Under the pieces are notes generated by a model that worked only from the letters and a program-made list of their open reading frames with translations, had not been told where the DNA came from and made no database searches. A DNA stretch of 64,000 bases. Source: Ferruginibacter sp. (GTDB lineage: Bacteria; Bacteroidota; Bacteroidia; Chitinophagales; Chitinophagaceae). The DNA lies in contig JABFRP010000003.1 in assembly GCA_013141115.1 (NCBI GenBank), forward strand, positions 496,001 to 560,000. The letters run 5' to 3'. Position 1 is the stretch's first letter. Every line of letters begins with the position of its first letter. Of the stretch, positions 8,247-17,365 are shown one piece after another. A program made the translations under genes and the position numbers.

Positions 8247-9416
8247 TTACTCAATCTCCTTCACCTTGCTTATCAGCACACTAATACCTAAGCCCAAAAA
8301 TGCGATCGTCATAAATGAATATTGTAAACCGGCTAACTGGGCAATATAACCGATCAATGGAGGGCCCATTAAAAAACCTAAAAAGCCAATGCTGCTTACT
8401 GTGGCAATGGCAATGCCTTTGGATACTTCTAAATTTGCTTTACCCACCGTGCTGTATAGTAAAGGGATGATGGTACTTACCCCAAAACCAACCACTAAAA
8501 AACCAATGGTGGCCGTAATTAAATAAGGCAGCAGAACGGCAAACATCATTCCGCTAAAAATTAATACACCACTTACCTGCACCATTTTTTTACGGCTGAA
8601 TTTTTCGGCCAGCTTATCACCTACAAACCTGCCGGTAGCCATCATTATCATAAAAGAGGCATAACCCAATGATACCATCGAGCCTTCCGCTTTTACCACA
8701 TCTTTAAAATACACACCGCTCCAGTCGAACATACAACCTTCGCAACTAAGGCAGCAAAAACCAATGATGCCTAATTGCAACAACAAACCATGCGGCATGC
8801 TGATGCGTTTAAAAGATGCAGCAGCTTTACTGGTAGGCGTGAGCAATAAATATTTCGCAAAAAATTGAGAGAGTAATATAACTATTGATGCAACAATACA
8901 AAAATGCTGGAAGGGGCTCAGTTGTAATTTCATCATCAATAAACCTGTTAAAGCACCAGTAAAACCTGCGGTACTCCACACGCCATGAAAGGAAGACATG
9001 ATGGCCCGTCCATATAATGCCTCAGCATTTACACCTTGTGTGTTTACCGAAATATTGCACATATTACCGCTTACACCAAATGCAAATAAGCATAATACTA
9101 ATTGCCATGGCGCTGTAACCAGGCCAATTGATATAAGCGCTAAACAATAAAACACAATAGCAATACGCAATACATTTTTACTGCCAAACCTGGTAACTGC
9201 CCGGCCACTAAAAGGCATGGTAACAAATTGCCCGATGGGTAAGCCCAATAAAATAGTTCCCAATGCTGCTTCGCTTAAATGTAATGCGGTTTTTATATCC
9301 GGTATACGGCTGGCCCAACTGGCAAAGCAAATGCCCTGGCAAAAAAAGAACACAGATACTGCGATGCGGATCTGTAATTTGGAGTAACCGGGAAATAAAG
9401 TAGTATCTGTCGACAA
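8247..9416 (-). CDS. MFS transporter
   Basis: A 12-helix major facilitator of about 390 residues, cytoplasmic membrane. Typical features are visible: FCQGICFASWASRIPD after helix 1, a G-R-x-x-x-R-F-G loop between helices 2 and 3 (SGRAVTRFGSK) and GDKLAEKFSRKK in the central loop. It resembles the YbjJ-like branch of uncharacterised sugar or drug transporters. The start is uncertain: there is no in-frame ATG near the first helix. I take the TTG at 9416; upstream TTG or GTG codons up to 9506 would add a hydrophobic, non-family-like leader. It is divergent from the GH28 gene, so it may belong to the sugar locus, but the substrate is unknown. Confidence 0.75.
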   Translation of the reverse strand: MSTDTTLFPGYSKLQIRIAVSVFFFCQGICFASWASRIPDIKTALHLSEAALGTILLGLPIGQFVTMPFSGRAVTRFGSKNVLRIAIVFYCLALISIGLVTAPWQLVLCLFAFGVSGNMCNISVNTQGVNAEALYGRAIMSSFHGVWSTAGFTGALTGLLMMKLQLSPFQHFCIVASIVILLSQFFAKYLLLTPTSKAAASFKRISMPHGLLLQLGIIGFCCLSCEGCMFDWSGVYFKDVVKAEGSMVSLGYASFMIMMATGRFVGDKLAEKFSRKKMVQVSGVLIFSGMMFAVLLPYLITATIGFLVVGFGVSTIIPLLYSTVGKANLEVSKGIAIATVSSIGFLGFLMGPPLIGYIAQLAGLQYSFMTIAFLGLGISVLISKVKEIE

Positions 9417-9680
9417 AAAATGTGTAATAATGACACAAAGATAATTTAAAATAGCTGCCGTCAAAATGTATGCTCTTATTTTGGCACTTTGCACCACATA
9501 AAACAATATTTCCTTACCGATTATAGCAATTCATTAGGTAAAGGTATTGTGTAATTGCAGCATGAGGTATGTAATATCGTAAACACATTATAAAAAAACT
9601 TCGATTGCAATTGACTTACTTAATAATGCAGGTGTAGCTTCATGGCGCAATTTTCTTAACCCGTTGCTAACGATATATCT

Positions 9681-9700
9681 AACAGGATACAACAGGATAC
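9681..9700. repeat. Perfect tandem 10-bp repeat AACAGGATAC
   Basis: Two exact copies of AACAGGATAC lie head to tail in the 331-base region between the divergent MFS and GH28 genes, 48 bases before the GH28 start. One copy per helical turn would place both on the same DNA face, as in many operators. Nothing else was recognised in this intergenic region. Confidence 0.6.
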
Positions 9701-9747
9701 CCCCTAAACCTTTATGCAGTACTTTACAAGCTTAACAATTGTTAGCT

Positions 9748-11184
9748 ATGATAAATAAACTGGCCACGCCAAAATGGTTACTTCCTGTTTTAGTTTTAAT
9801 CTCCATTACTGCATCGGCACAAACCCCCAAAATGGATTGGGTAAGTAAAGTAGGTGCTAAATTATTCCCCGCTTCTAAAAAAATATTTAGTGTAAATGAG
9901 TATGGCGCTGTAAGCGATACCGTAACGGTAAATACCAAAGCCATTCAAAAAGCCATTGACGATTGTGCTGCTAAAGGCGGTGGTATTGTAACTTTTAAAC
10001 CTGGCACTTATGTAAGCGGCAGCATTTTTGTAAAAACTAATGTTGTGTTGCAGATAGATAAAGGCGTACTGATCCTGGGCTCACAAAATTTTAATGATTA
10101 CCCCGATATCAATACAAGGGTGGCAGGATTAGAAATGGTTTGGCCTGCAGCATTAATAAATTTAATCGACGTTAAAAATGCAGCACTTACCGGGAAGGGT
10201 ATTGTAAATGCAAGAGGTAAATTTTGCTGGGATAAATATTGGACCATGCGTAAAGAATACGATGCCAAAGGCCTGCGCTGGATAGTGGATTACGATGTAA
10301 AAAGAGTGCGTACAGTATTGGTACAAAATTCGGAAAATATAACTGTAAAAGACCTTACTTTTAAAAATGCCGGTTTTTGGACGGTGCAATTATTATACTC
10401 CACAAAAGTTACAGTGGATGGCGTAGTAATAAAAAATAATGAAGATGGCAGTGGCCCGAGTACGGATGGAATTGATGTGGATTCCTCTACCTGGGTGCTG
10501 ATACAAAATTGTGATATTGATTGCAACGATGATAATTTTTGTTTAAAAGCCGGCCGTGATTGGGATGGTTTGAGAGTGAATAGACCAACTGCTTATGTAG
10601 TGATACGCAAATCTGTTGCAAGAAGAGGAGCCGGTTTGGTAACACTAGGCAGCGAAACTTCTGGAGGCATTCATCATATTTTAGCAACAGAGCTCTACGC
10701 AAAAAATACTGATAATGGTTTGCGTGTAAAATCGGCCTTTACCCGTGGCGGTGTGGTGGAAGATATTTATTTTCAAAATTCGGTTTTAGATTCTGTAAGA
10801 AATGTTTTTCAGTTTAATTTGAATTGGTACCCGGCTTACAGTTATTCCGAATTACCAAAAGGTTATGTGTATGATTCTATTCCGGCGCATTGGAAATCTA
10901 TGCTTCAAAAAGTAACACCGGCAGAAAAAGGAATTCCGGCTGCAAAAAATTTCTACATTAATAACATCACCGCTACACATGCAAAAATTGTTTTTGATGC
11001 GGTAGGCTACCAGCAATCAACATTAAAGAATTTTGTATTTACCAACAGCACTGTTTCGGCATCAGTATTAGGCACCATGGAATATATTGAAGGCTGGAAG
11101 TATAATAATTTTACACTTAGTATTGATAAAAATGTACCGCCGCCCAAAGTTAAAGGCATAGAAAATGAAGAACGGTTGAAATAA
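9748..11184 (+). CDS. GH28 polygalacturonase-like glycosidase
   Basis: A 478-residue secreted enzyme with a signal peptide (hydrophobic residues 11-23, cleavage near ASA-QT). It shows the GH28 right-handed beta-helix motifs: STDGIDVDSS (Asp240 region), NCDIDCNDDNFCLKAGRD (Asp261/Asp262), LGSETSGG in place of the GHG motif, and LRVKSA near residue 330. These carry the catalytic aspartates of the family. GH28 enzymes cleave alpha-galacturonic or related linkages in pectins, including rhamnogalacturonan and xylogalacturonan types. I prefer the ATG at 9748 over an upstream TTG. It leads the plus-strand block with GH95 and fucose genes, so its target may be a fucosylated pectin side chain (inference). 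Confidence 0.9.
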   Translation: MINKLATPKWLLPVLVLISITASAQTPKMDWVSKVGAKLFPASKKIFSVNEYGAVSDTVTVNTKAIQKAIDDCAAKGGGIVTFKPGTYVSGSIFVKTNVVLQIDKGVLILGSQNFNDYPDINTRVAGLEMVWPAALINLIDVKNAALTGKGIVNARGKFCWDKYWTMRKEYDAKGLRWIVDYDVKRVRTVLVQNSENITVKDLTFKNAGFWTVQLLYSTKVTVDGVVIKNNEDGSGPSTDGIDVDSSTWVLIQNCDIDCNDDNFCLKAGRDWDGLRVNRPTAYVVIRKSVARRGAGLVTLGSETSGGIHHILATELYAKNTDNGLRVKSAFTRGGVVEDIYFQNSVLDSVRNVFQFNLNWYPAYSYSELPKGYVYDSIPAHWKSMLQKVTPAEKGIPAAKNFYINNITATHAKIVFDAVGYQQSTLKNFVFTNSTVSASVLGTMEYIEGWKYNNFTLSIDKNVPPPKVKGIENEERLK

Positions 11185-11241
11185 TAAAATATTTTTTTTG
11201 AACCGGTCTGAGAAGCTATTTTGATCTTCATTGGCAGAGTT

Positions 11242-11263
11242 TATCCTGAGGAACGAAGGACAC
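11242..11263. repeat. Partial Bacteroidota-type intergenic repeat
   Basis: The intergenic stretch between the GH28 and GH95 genes holds TATCCTGAGGAACGAAGGAC. This looks like a degenerate copy of the TCATCCTGAGGAACGAAGGA element scattered through many Bacteroidota genomes. Recognition is from memory and only one copy is visible here. Confidence 0.4.
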
Positions 11264-11307
11264 TCTTCAACTTCAAATCATTGTTCAACTTTTATTAAAG
11301 CGTAGAT

Positions 11308-13713
11308 ATGAAATACAGATTGATTGCTATTTTTTGTCTTTGTACTCAATTAAAAAGTTTTAGTCAAAGTCCGCTTACACTTTGGTACGATAAACCAGCC
11401 AAAGACTGGAACGAAGCTTTACCCATTGGTAACGGTACTTTAGGCGCTATGATTTTTGGTGGTGCAAAAGAAGATTTGATACAGTTAAACGAACAAACAT
11501 TATGGACCGGTGGTCCGGCTAATTTAAATCCTAATCCAACTGCAGCGCAATATTTACAACCGGCACGGGATGCCATTTTAAAAGACAGTATTAATGCGGC
11601 GGTAAAACTGTTGAGGAAGATACAAGGTCCTAATACACAAATGTACCAGCCACTGGGGGACATTATTATCAAACAACAATTTGCAGGCGAGCCCACCAAT
11701 TATTACCGTGATTTGAATATTGCCAATGCTACAGCCGCTACAAAATTTACCGCTGATGGCGTGCAATACAGCAGGGAGATATTTACCTCGGCACCGGATA
11801 AAATAATGGTCATCCGCTTAAAAGCTTCTAAAGCAAATGCATTGAGTTTTATTATAGATGTAAATCATGCACTGCAGTATCAAAAATTAGTTACAATAAA
11901 TAAAGAACTGGTATTAAAAGGCAAAGCAAGAATTGCAGATGATGAAAGAAGAAATCCCAAGCCAGTGATATTTGAAGAGCCTTCGCATTGTAAAGGCATG
12001 CGTTTCCAGTTCAGGATTAAAGCGGTTAATACTGGCGGAACAATTTCAAATACTGATTCTTCTTTAGTAATAAGCAATGCAACGGAAGTTGTTTTGTATG
12101 TTTCAGCAGCCACCAGTTTTAATGGCTACGATAAATGCCCCGATAGCGAAGGAAAGGATGAAGAGAAATTAGCAGCAGGGTTTTTACAAAATGCAATAAA
12201 GAAAAATTATACACAGCTTTTAGCGGCGCACATAAAAGACTATCGAAAATATTTTAATCGCTTAAGTATTTCGTTTAACGAAAAAGAAATTTCAAAACTA
12301 CCTGTCGATAAAAGATTAGAAGCGTATAAAAAAGGTGCAACAGATCTTTCATTGGAACAATTGTATTTTCAATTTGGCAGGTATTTATTAATATGCAGCA
12401 GCAGGCCAGGCAGTGTGTTGCCAGCAAACCTGCAGGGTATCTGGAACAAGGAGTTAAGTCCGCCATGGCGCAGCAACTACACTACCAATATTAATTTACA
12501 AATGAATTACTGGCTGGCAGAGCAATGTAATCTTTCTGATCTTACCCAACCGCTTACCGCACACATTCAACGCATGGCAAAAAATGGTACAGCCACTGCA
12601 AAAAATTATTACAATATGAAAGGCTGGGCAGTGCATCATAACAGTGATATATGGGCGCAAACCAACCCGGTAGGCGAAGGTGGTGGCGATCCTAAATGGG
12701 CCAACTGGGCATTGGGCAGTCCCTGGTTGAGCCAGCATTTGTTTGAGCATTACCGTTTTACTGCGGATAAAAAATATTTAAAAGACACGGCTTATCCTTT
12801 AATGAAAAGTGCTGCACTGTTTTGTATGGACTGGCTGGTAGAAAAAGATGGGTATTTAATTACTGTACCATCTACTTCACCGGAAAATGTGTATTTACAT
12901 CCCAACGGTTTTAAAGCTGCGGTTACCATAGCCTCTGCAATGGATATGGAAATTATCTGGGATTTATTCACCAATATAATTGAAGCCAGCGAAGTGCTGC
13001 ATATGGATAAAGACTTCGCTGCATTGATAAAACAAAAGCGGGATAAACTCAGTCCGTTAAAAATTGGCAAAAAAGGAAATTTAGTAGAGTGGTATGGCGA
13101 TTGGGATGATGAAGATCCGCATCACCGGCACGTATCGCAATTGTTTGCTTTGCATCCCGGCAGAGAAATATCGCCATTAATTGATACCGCTTATGCCAAT
13201 GCCTGCCGCAAAACTTTAGAAGTAAGGGGAGATGGAGGCACCGGCTGGAGCAAAGCCTGGAAGATCAATTTTTGGGCAAGATTGTTTGACGGTGATCATG
13301 CTTACAAAATGTACCAGGAGTTATTAAAAACTTCTACGCTTAATAATTTATTTGATACGCATCCACCATTTCAAATTGATGGTAACTTTGGTGCAACAGC
13401 TGGAGTTGCAGAAATGCTGGTACAAAGTCAACTGGGTTTTATACAACTGTTGCCGGCATTGCCCACCGCCTGGAAGGATGGCAGTGTAAAAGGCTTACGT
13501 GCAAGAGGAGGATTTACAGTAGATATAGATTGGAAGGAAGGTAAATTAACACTGCTGAAAATTTATGCTGCTGAAGGCGGTGTTTGTAAAATGCTGATTG
13601 CGAAAAATACAACAGCAAATACTGCAATTTTAAAAACACTGTCTGTAATTGAGCAGGGAACAATTTATAGTTTTGAGACAAAAAAGAATAAAACTTATAC
13701 TTTTAAATTTTAG
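11308..13713 (+). CDS. GH95 alpha-L-fucosidase-like enzyme
   Basis: An 801-residue secreted enzyme with a short signal peptide (cleavage near SFS-QS). The N-terminal domain begins with the family signature LWYDKPAKDWNEALPIGNG and LNEQTLWTGGP. The alpha/alpha barrel contains NINLQMNYW (catalytic-site asparagines), STSPENVYLHPNG (candidate acid Glu) and FQIDGNFGATAG (Asp region), as in the inverting alpha-1,2-L-fucosidases. Length fits the family. Some GH95 members act on alpha-L-galactosides, so the sugar is not certain, but the fucose transporter and catabolic genes directly downstream favour fucose release. It sits 123 bases after GH28 and 85 bases before fucP. Confidence 0.92.
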   Translation: MKYRLIAIFCLCTQLKSFSQSPLTLWYDKPAKDWNEALPIGNGTLGAMIFGGAKEDLIQLNEQTLWTGGPANLNPNPTAAQYLQPARDAILKDSINAAVKLLRKIQGPNTQMYQPLGDIIIKQQFAGEPTNYYRDLNIANATAATKFTADGVQYSREIFTSAPDKIMVIRLKASKANALSFIIDVNHALQYQKLVTINKELVLKGKARIADDERRNPKPVIFEEPSHCKGMRFQFRIKAVNTGGTISNTDSSLVISNATEVVLYVSAATSFNGYDKCPDSEGKDEEKLAAGFLQNAIKKNYTQLLAAHIKDYRKYFNRLSISFNEKEISKLPVDKRLEAYKKGATDLSLEQLYFQFGRYLLICSSRPGSVLPANLQGIWNKELSPPWRSNYTTNINLQMNYWLAEQCNLSDLTQPLTAHIQRMAKNGTATAKNYYNMKGWAVHHNSDIWAQTNPVGEGGGDPKWANWALGSPWLSQHLFEHYRFTADKKYLKDTAYPLMKSAALFCMDWLVEKDGYLITVPSTSPENVYLHPNGFKAAVTIASAMDMEIIWDLFTNIIEASEVLHMDKDFAALIKQKRDKLSPLKIGKKGNLVEWYGDWDDEDPHHRHVSQLFALHPGREISPLIDTAYANACRKTLEVRGDGGTGWSKAWKINFWARLFDGDHAYKMYQELLKTSTLNNLFDTHPPFQIDGNFGATAGVAEMLVQSQLGFIQLLPALPTAWKDGSVKGLRARGGFTVDIDWKEGKLTLLKIYAAEGGVCKMLIAKNTTANTAILKTLSVIEQGTIYSFETKKNKTYTFKF

Positions 13714-13798
13714 ATACAAACAATTAAAAGAATTAATTTTCACCCTTATATTAATAGTATAAATCTTAAACCGATAATTATCATTTAACGAAATCGCT

Positions 13799-15055
13799 AT
13801 GCCATCATTAACCAACCGGAATTACAGTTTTGCTTTTATAATGATCACCTCCCTGTTTTTTTTATGGGGATTTGTACACAATCTTGATCCTATCTTAATA
13901 CCTCATCTGAAAAAATCATTTACACTTACAACGCTTCAATCATCATTGATTGACTCTGCTGTGTTTATTGCTTATTTTTTAATGGCCATTCCTGCAGGCA
14001 TGATCATGAAGCGTTTTGGTTACAAAGCGGGTATCATTACAGGATTATTACTATTTGCAGGGGGATCGTTTTTATTTATTCCTGCTGCTAATACGCAACA
14101 GTATGCCTTTTTTTTAGGTGCACTTTTTATTATCGCCTGCGGCTTAACCATTTTAGAAACTGCGGCCAATCCTTACGCTTCTTTATTAGGCGATGCCGAA
14201 ACATCTACACAAAGGCTGAATTTTTCGCAGTCTTTTAATGGACTGGCTGCAACGCTGGCTCCTATAATTGGTGCAAGATTGATATTAACCAAAGATTATA
14301 CAGAAACAGAACTTGGTTCTATGACAGAAGCTGCAAAAAAAATGGCATTAGCAGCAGAGGCTTCTACTGTAAAAACGCCTTACTTTGTTTTGGGTGCTGT
14401 TATTTTATTGGTGGCTATAATATTCTGGTTTACCAAATTACCCGAAATAAAAGATGGCGAAGAACATGCGTCGGGTAAAAATATATTTCATGCATTTAAA
14501 CACAGCCATCTTACATGGGGCGTAATTGCTCAGTTCTTTTACGTTGGCGCACAGGTTTGTGTGTTCAGTTTTTTTATTTTGTATGCAACTAAGTCTGCAG
14601 GGATAGATAAAGTAAAAGCAGCAGATTATTTAGGATGGGGTTGTGGTATGGCATTTATGATCGGCCGTTTCTTTGGAACATTTTTAATGAAATTTATTAA
14701 AGCAGAGAGATTACTGGCAATTTATGCAGCTATAAGTGCAGCACTCTGTTTACTGGCTATTTTTGCAACAGGAATGATAACTGTTTTTGCAGTTATCGGT
14801 ATTGCATTCTTTATGTCTATAATGTTCCCTACCATTTTTGCATTGGGTATTAAAGATCTAAAAGGCGATACAAAATTTGGTAGTAGCCTCATTATCATGT
14901 CAATTGTAGGAGGAGCCATTATGCCTCCGATCTTTGCTTATATAAGTGATGTTACCAATAACATTCAGTATGGTTATATCGTACCTTTAGTGTGTTTTCT
15001 TTTCATTATATATTTTGGATGGAAAGGTTACCGGGTTAAAAATATAACCAACTAA
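13799..15055 (+). CDS. fucP: L-fucose:H+ symporter FucP
   Basis: A 418-residue 12-helix MFS transporter matching the FucP family. Helix 1 carries FFLWGFVHNLDPILIPHLK, and helix 4 ETAANPYASLLGDAETSTQRLNFSQ, both typical FucP signatures with the acidic residues that couple proton and sugar. It would import the monosaccharide released by the upstream GH95 fucosidase. The mutarotase gene follows after 13 bases, so both are probably translated from one message. Other members of the family carry glucose, galactose or mannose, but the surrounding genes point to fucose. Confidence 0.88.
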   Translation: MPSLTNRNYSFAFIMITSLFFLWGFVHNLDPILIPHLKKSFTLTTLQSSLIDSAVFIAYFLMAIPAGMIMKRFGYKAGIITGLLLFAGGSFLFIPAANTQQYAFFLGALFIIACGLTILETAANPYASLLGDAETSTQRLNFSQSFNGLAATLAPIIGARLILTKDYTETELGSMTEAAKKMALAAEASTVKTPYFVLGAVILLVAIIFWFTKLPEIKDGEEHASGKNIFHAFKHSHLTWGVIAQFFYVGAQVCVFSFFILYATKSAGIDKVKAADYLGWGCGMAFMIGRFFGTFLMKFIKAERLLAIYAAISAALCLLAIFATGMITVFAVIGIAFFMSIMFPTIFALGIKDLKGDTKFGSSLIIMSIVGGAIMPPIFAYISDVTNNIQYGYIVPLVCFLFIIYFGWKGYRVKNITN

Positions 15056-15068
15056 AATTGTTTTAATA

Positions 15069-15407
15069 ATGAACCGATATTGCCTCGCACTTGATTTGGT
15101 AGATGACCCTGCATTAATTGCAGAATACGAAGATTGGCATAAAAGAGAAAACTGCTGGCCCGAAATAAAAAAAAGCATTTTAGATGCCGGGGTTGCCCAT
15201 ATGGAAATTTACCGCACCGGCAACAGACTGTTCATGATAATGGACACTTACGATTCCTTTAGTTTTGCAGCAAAAGCAGCAGCAGATGCCGCTAATCCCA
15301 AAGTGCAGGAATGGGAACAGCTGATGTGGAAGTATCAACTGGCTTTACCTTGGGCAAAAGAAGGAGAAAAATGGGTGATGATGGAAGAGATTTTTCAATT
15401 ATTATAA
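15069..15407 (+). CDS. L-rhamnose/L-fucose mutarotase (RhaM-like)
   Basis: A 112-residue cytoplasmic protein of the RhaM-type dimeric alpha/beta barrel. The conserved WHKRENCWPEI segment (residues 24-34), YRTGNRLFMIMD and the aromatic C-terminal PWAKEGEKWVMMEEIF fit the family. It interconverts alpha and beta anomers of a 6-deoxy sugar, which speeds entry into a dehydrogenase. The context with fucP suggests L-fucose rather than L-rhamnose (inference). The gap to the SDR gene is 71 bases and holds a repeat. Confidence 0.82.
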   Translation: MNRYCLALDLVDDPALIAEYEDWHKRENCWPEIKKSILDAGVAHMEIYRTGNRLFMIMDTYDSFSFAAKAAADAANPKVQEWEQLMWKYQLALPWAKEGEKWVMMEEIFQLL

Positions 15408-15410
15408 GAG

Positions 15411-15455
15411 GTGAATGGTAAATCGTTGATTAAATATTCACGATTGACGATTCAC
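15411..15455. repeat. Imperfect inverted repeat in mutarotase-SDR gap
   Basis: GTGAAT at 15411-15416 and AATCGT at 15421-15426 are mirrored by ACGATT and ATTCAC within 15440-15455. The right part, ATTCACGATTGACGATTCAC, resembles small mobile palindromic repeats common between Bacteroidota genes. It could form a stem in the mRNA between the two cistrons. Confidence 0.4.
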
Positions 15456-15478
15456 GGTATAAAAAGCATTACAGTATT

Positions 15479-16243
15479 ATGTTTTCATTAAAAAATAAAT
15501 CAGCAGTAGTTACAGGTGGCGGCAGCGGTATTGGTAAAGCCATTGCAACAGTGTTTGCAAAGCAGGGCGCTACCGTTCACATTATAGAATTAAACGAAGA
15601 CAATGCAGCGCAGGCTGTAAAAGAAATTGAAGCCGTTGCTGGTAAAGCTTTTGCTTACAGTTGTGATGTAAGTAATCAGCAAAGAGTACAAGAAATATTT
15701 AGGTCAATTGGTAGTATTAATATTTTAGTGAATTGTGCAGGTATTGCTCATGTAGGTAAAGCCGATACCACCAGCGAAGAAGATTTTACCAAAGTATTTA
15801 ACGTAAACGTAAAAGGCACTTACAATTGCCTGCACGAAATATTGCCTGTTTTTAAAACAGTTGGCGGAGGTGTAATTTTAAATGTGGCTTCTATTGCAGC
15901 ATTAGTGGGTATACCCGACAGATTTGCTTACAGTATGAGCAAAGGTGCTGTATTTGCTATGACGCTGAGTGTGGCAAAAGATTATCTGCTTGATAATATC
16001 CGCTGCAATTCTATTTCGCCGGCAAGGGTACATACGCCATTTGTAGATGGTTTTATTGCAAAAAATTATCCCGATAATAAAGAGGCAATGTTTGAAAAAT
16101 TATCTAAGAGCCAGCCGATAGGAAGAATGGGATCAGTGGAAGAAGTGGCTGCACTAGCTTTATATCTTTGCAGTGACGAAGCTGGTTTTGTTACAGGAAA
16201 CGATTACCCGATTGATGGAGGATTTATTAAGTTGAATAATTAG
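15479..16243 (+). CDS. SDR dehydrogenase, probable 2-keto-3-deoxy-L-fuconate dehydrogenase
   Basis: A 254-residue classical short-chain dehydrogenase. It has the cofactor loop TGGGSGIG (residues 12-19), NCAG near residue 85, and the catalytic set Ser138, Tyr151 and Lys155 (YSMSK). The acidic Glu37 after beta-2 (IIELN) suggests NAD rather than NADP. In the non-phosphorylating fucose pathway an SDR oxidises 2-keto-3-deoxy-L-fuconate to the 2,4-diketo acid. The FAH hydrolase and lactonase genes immediately downstream support that role. It could alternatively be the first-step L-fucose dehydrogenase. Confidence 0.8.
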   Translation: MFSLKNKSAVVTGGGSGIGKAIATVFAKQGATVHIIELNEDNAAQAVKEIEAVAGKAFAYSCDVSNQQRVQEIFRSIGSINILVNCAGIAHVGKADTTSEEDFTKVFNVNVKGTYNCLHEILPVFKTVGGGVILNVASIAALVGIPDRFAYSMSKGAVFAMTLSVAKDYLLDNIRCNSISPARVHTPFVDGFIAKNYPDNKEAMFEKLSKSQPIGRMGSVEEVAALALYLCSDEAGFVTGNDYPIDGGFIKLNN

Positions 16244-16251
16244 AGCCCCTA

Positions 16252-16265
16252 TCCCCTAAAGGGGA
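16252..16265. repeat. Short hairpin after SDR gene
   Basis: TCCCCTAAAGGGGA forms a 5-bp stem (TCCCC/GGGGA) with a TAAA loop, 9 bases after the SDR stop codon. It may be a weak terminator or part of the repeat cluster that fills this 264-base gap before the FAH gene. No T run follows. Confidence 0.4.
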
Positions 16266-16316
16266 AAATGGAGAAGTTTTAAGCGGAGATTGAAAAGAGG
16301 CGTCTGATATATAATA

Positions 16317-16380
16317 GCTCCGTAGGAGCGAAAGGTTGGTAGAAAAATAGGAAAAATATTAGGATAAGTCCCGTAGGGAC
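16317..16380. repeat. Paired CCGTAGG palindromes (REP-like)
   Basis: Two short palindromes with the same core lie 51 bases apart: GCTCCGTAGGAGC at 16317-16329 and GTCCCGTAGGGAC at 16368-16380. Compensating base pairs in the arms (CTCC/GGAG against TCCC/GGGA) keep the stem. This class of interspersed repeat occurs between genes of Chitinophagaceae. Its function is unknown; an effect on mRNA stability between SDR and FAH is possible. Confidence 0.6.
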
Positions 16381-16507
16381 GACAGGAGCTTAAAACAAAA
16401 CATAATAAGTAAAACACAAGTAAAGCTCAATAAAGATTTTCTGTACAAGAGTGCGACGCAACGATGTTGGACAAAAAACAAAAGCTGGTAACAAAAAAAA
16501 TAAAACA

Positions 16508-17365
16508 ATGAAATTAATTCGCTTTGGAGCATTTGGAGAAGAAAAACCCGGTGTACATATTGATGGTGTAAACTATGATGTAAGTGGTTTTATAAAAGAT
16601 TACGACGAAATGTTTTTTGCTAATGGCGGCTTACCGCACTTGGCCTGGATGCTGGAACAGCATAAAGAAATGCTGAAGAAAGTACCGGATGGTGCAAGAT
16701 TGGGCAGCCCGGTAGCAAGGCCATCAAAAATTGTTTGCATTGGATTAAACTATGCAAAACATGCCAAAGAAACCAATGCGGCTATACCAAAAGAACCCAT
16801 TATATTTTTTAAATCCACCACTTCTTTAGTTGGGCCATACGATACCGTTACTATTCCTAAGAATTCGGTAAAAACAGATTGGGAAGTGGAGCTGGCTTTT
16901 ATAATAGAAAAAAAAGCAAGCTATGTGGAAGAGTATGAGGCGATGGATTATGTAGCAGGGTATGCCTTGCATAATGATGTGAGCGAAAGAGAATTTCAAT
17001 TAGAGCGTGGCGGCACCTGGGACAAAGGAAAAGGCTGCGATACATTTGCGCCACTTGGGCCATGGCTGGTTACAAAAGATGAAATAACTGATCCGCACAA
17101 TTTGCGTTTGTGGTTAAAAGTAAATGATAAAATGATGCAGGACAGTAACACTGATGACCTGATCTTTAATATCCCATTTTTAGTTTCTTATATCAGCCAA
17201 TTTATGACCTTGCTGCCCGGCGATATTATTAGTACTGGCACACCTGCCGGTGTAGGTTTAGGATTTAACCCGCCTGTATATTTAAAAGATGGCGATGTGG
17301 TGGAATTGGGGATTGATGGATTGGGAACAAGTAAACAAACTTGTGCAGCATATGCAAAAAATTGA
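16508..17365 (+). CDS. FAH-family hydrolase, probable 2,4-diketo-3-deoxy-L-fuconate hydrolase
   Basis: A 285-residue protein of the fumarylacetoacetate hydrolase family. Signature segments are VCIGLNYAKHAKET (residues 76-89), DWEVELAFIIEKK and GYALHNDVSEREFQ, which supply the metal-binding Glu/Glu/Asp set. The end of the domain reads GDIISTGTPAGVGLGFNPP. In the fucose pathway it would split the diketo acid into pyruvate and L-lactate. I start at the ATG of MKLIRFGAFG; an upstream in-frame ATG would add 19 lysine-rich residues outside the fold. It overlaps the lactonase gene start by 14 bases. Confidence 0.83.
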   Translation: MKLIRFGAFGEEKPGVHIDGVNYDVSGFIKDYDEMFFANGGLPHLAWMLEQHKEMLKKVPDGARLGSPVARPSKIVCIGLNYAKHAKETNAAIPKEPIIFFKSTTSLVGPYDTVTIPKNSVKTDWEVELAFIIEKKASYVEEYEAMDYVAGYALHNDVSEREFQLERGGTWDKGKGCDTFAPLGPWLVTKDEITDPHNLRLWLKVNDKMMQDSNTDDLIFNIPFLVSYISQFMTLLPGDIISTGTPAGVGLGFNPPVYLKDGDVVELGIDGLGTSKQTCAAYAKN

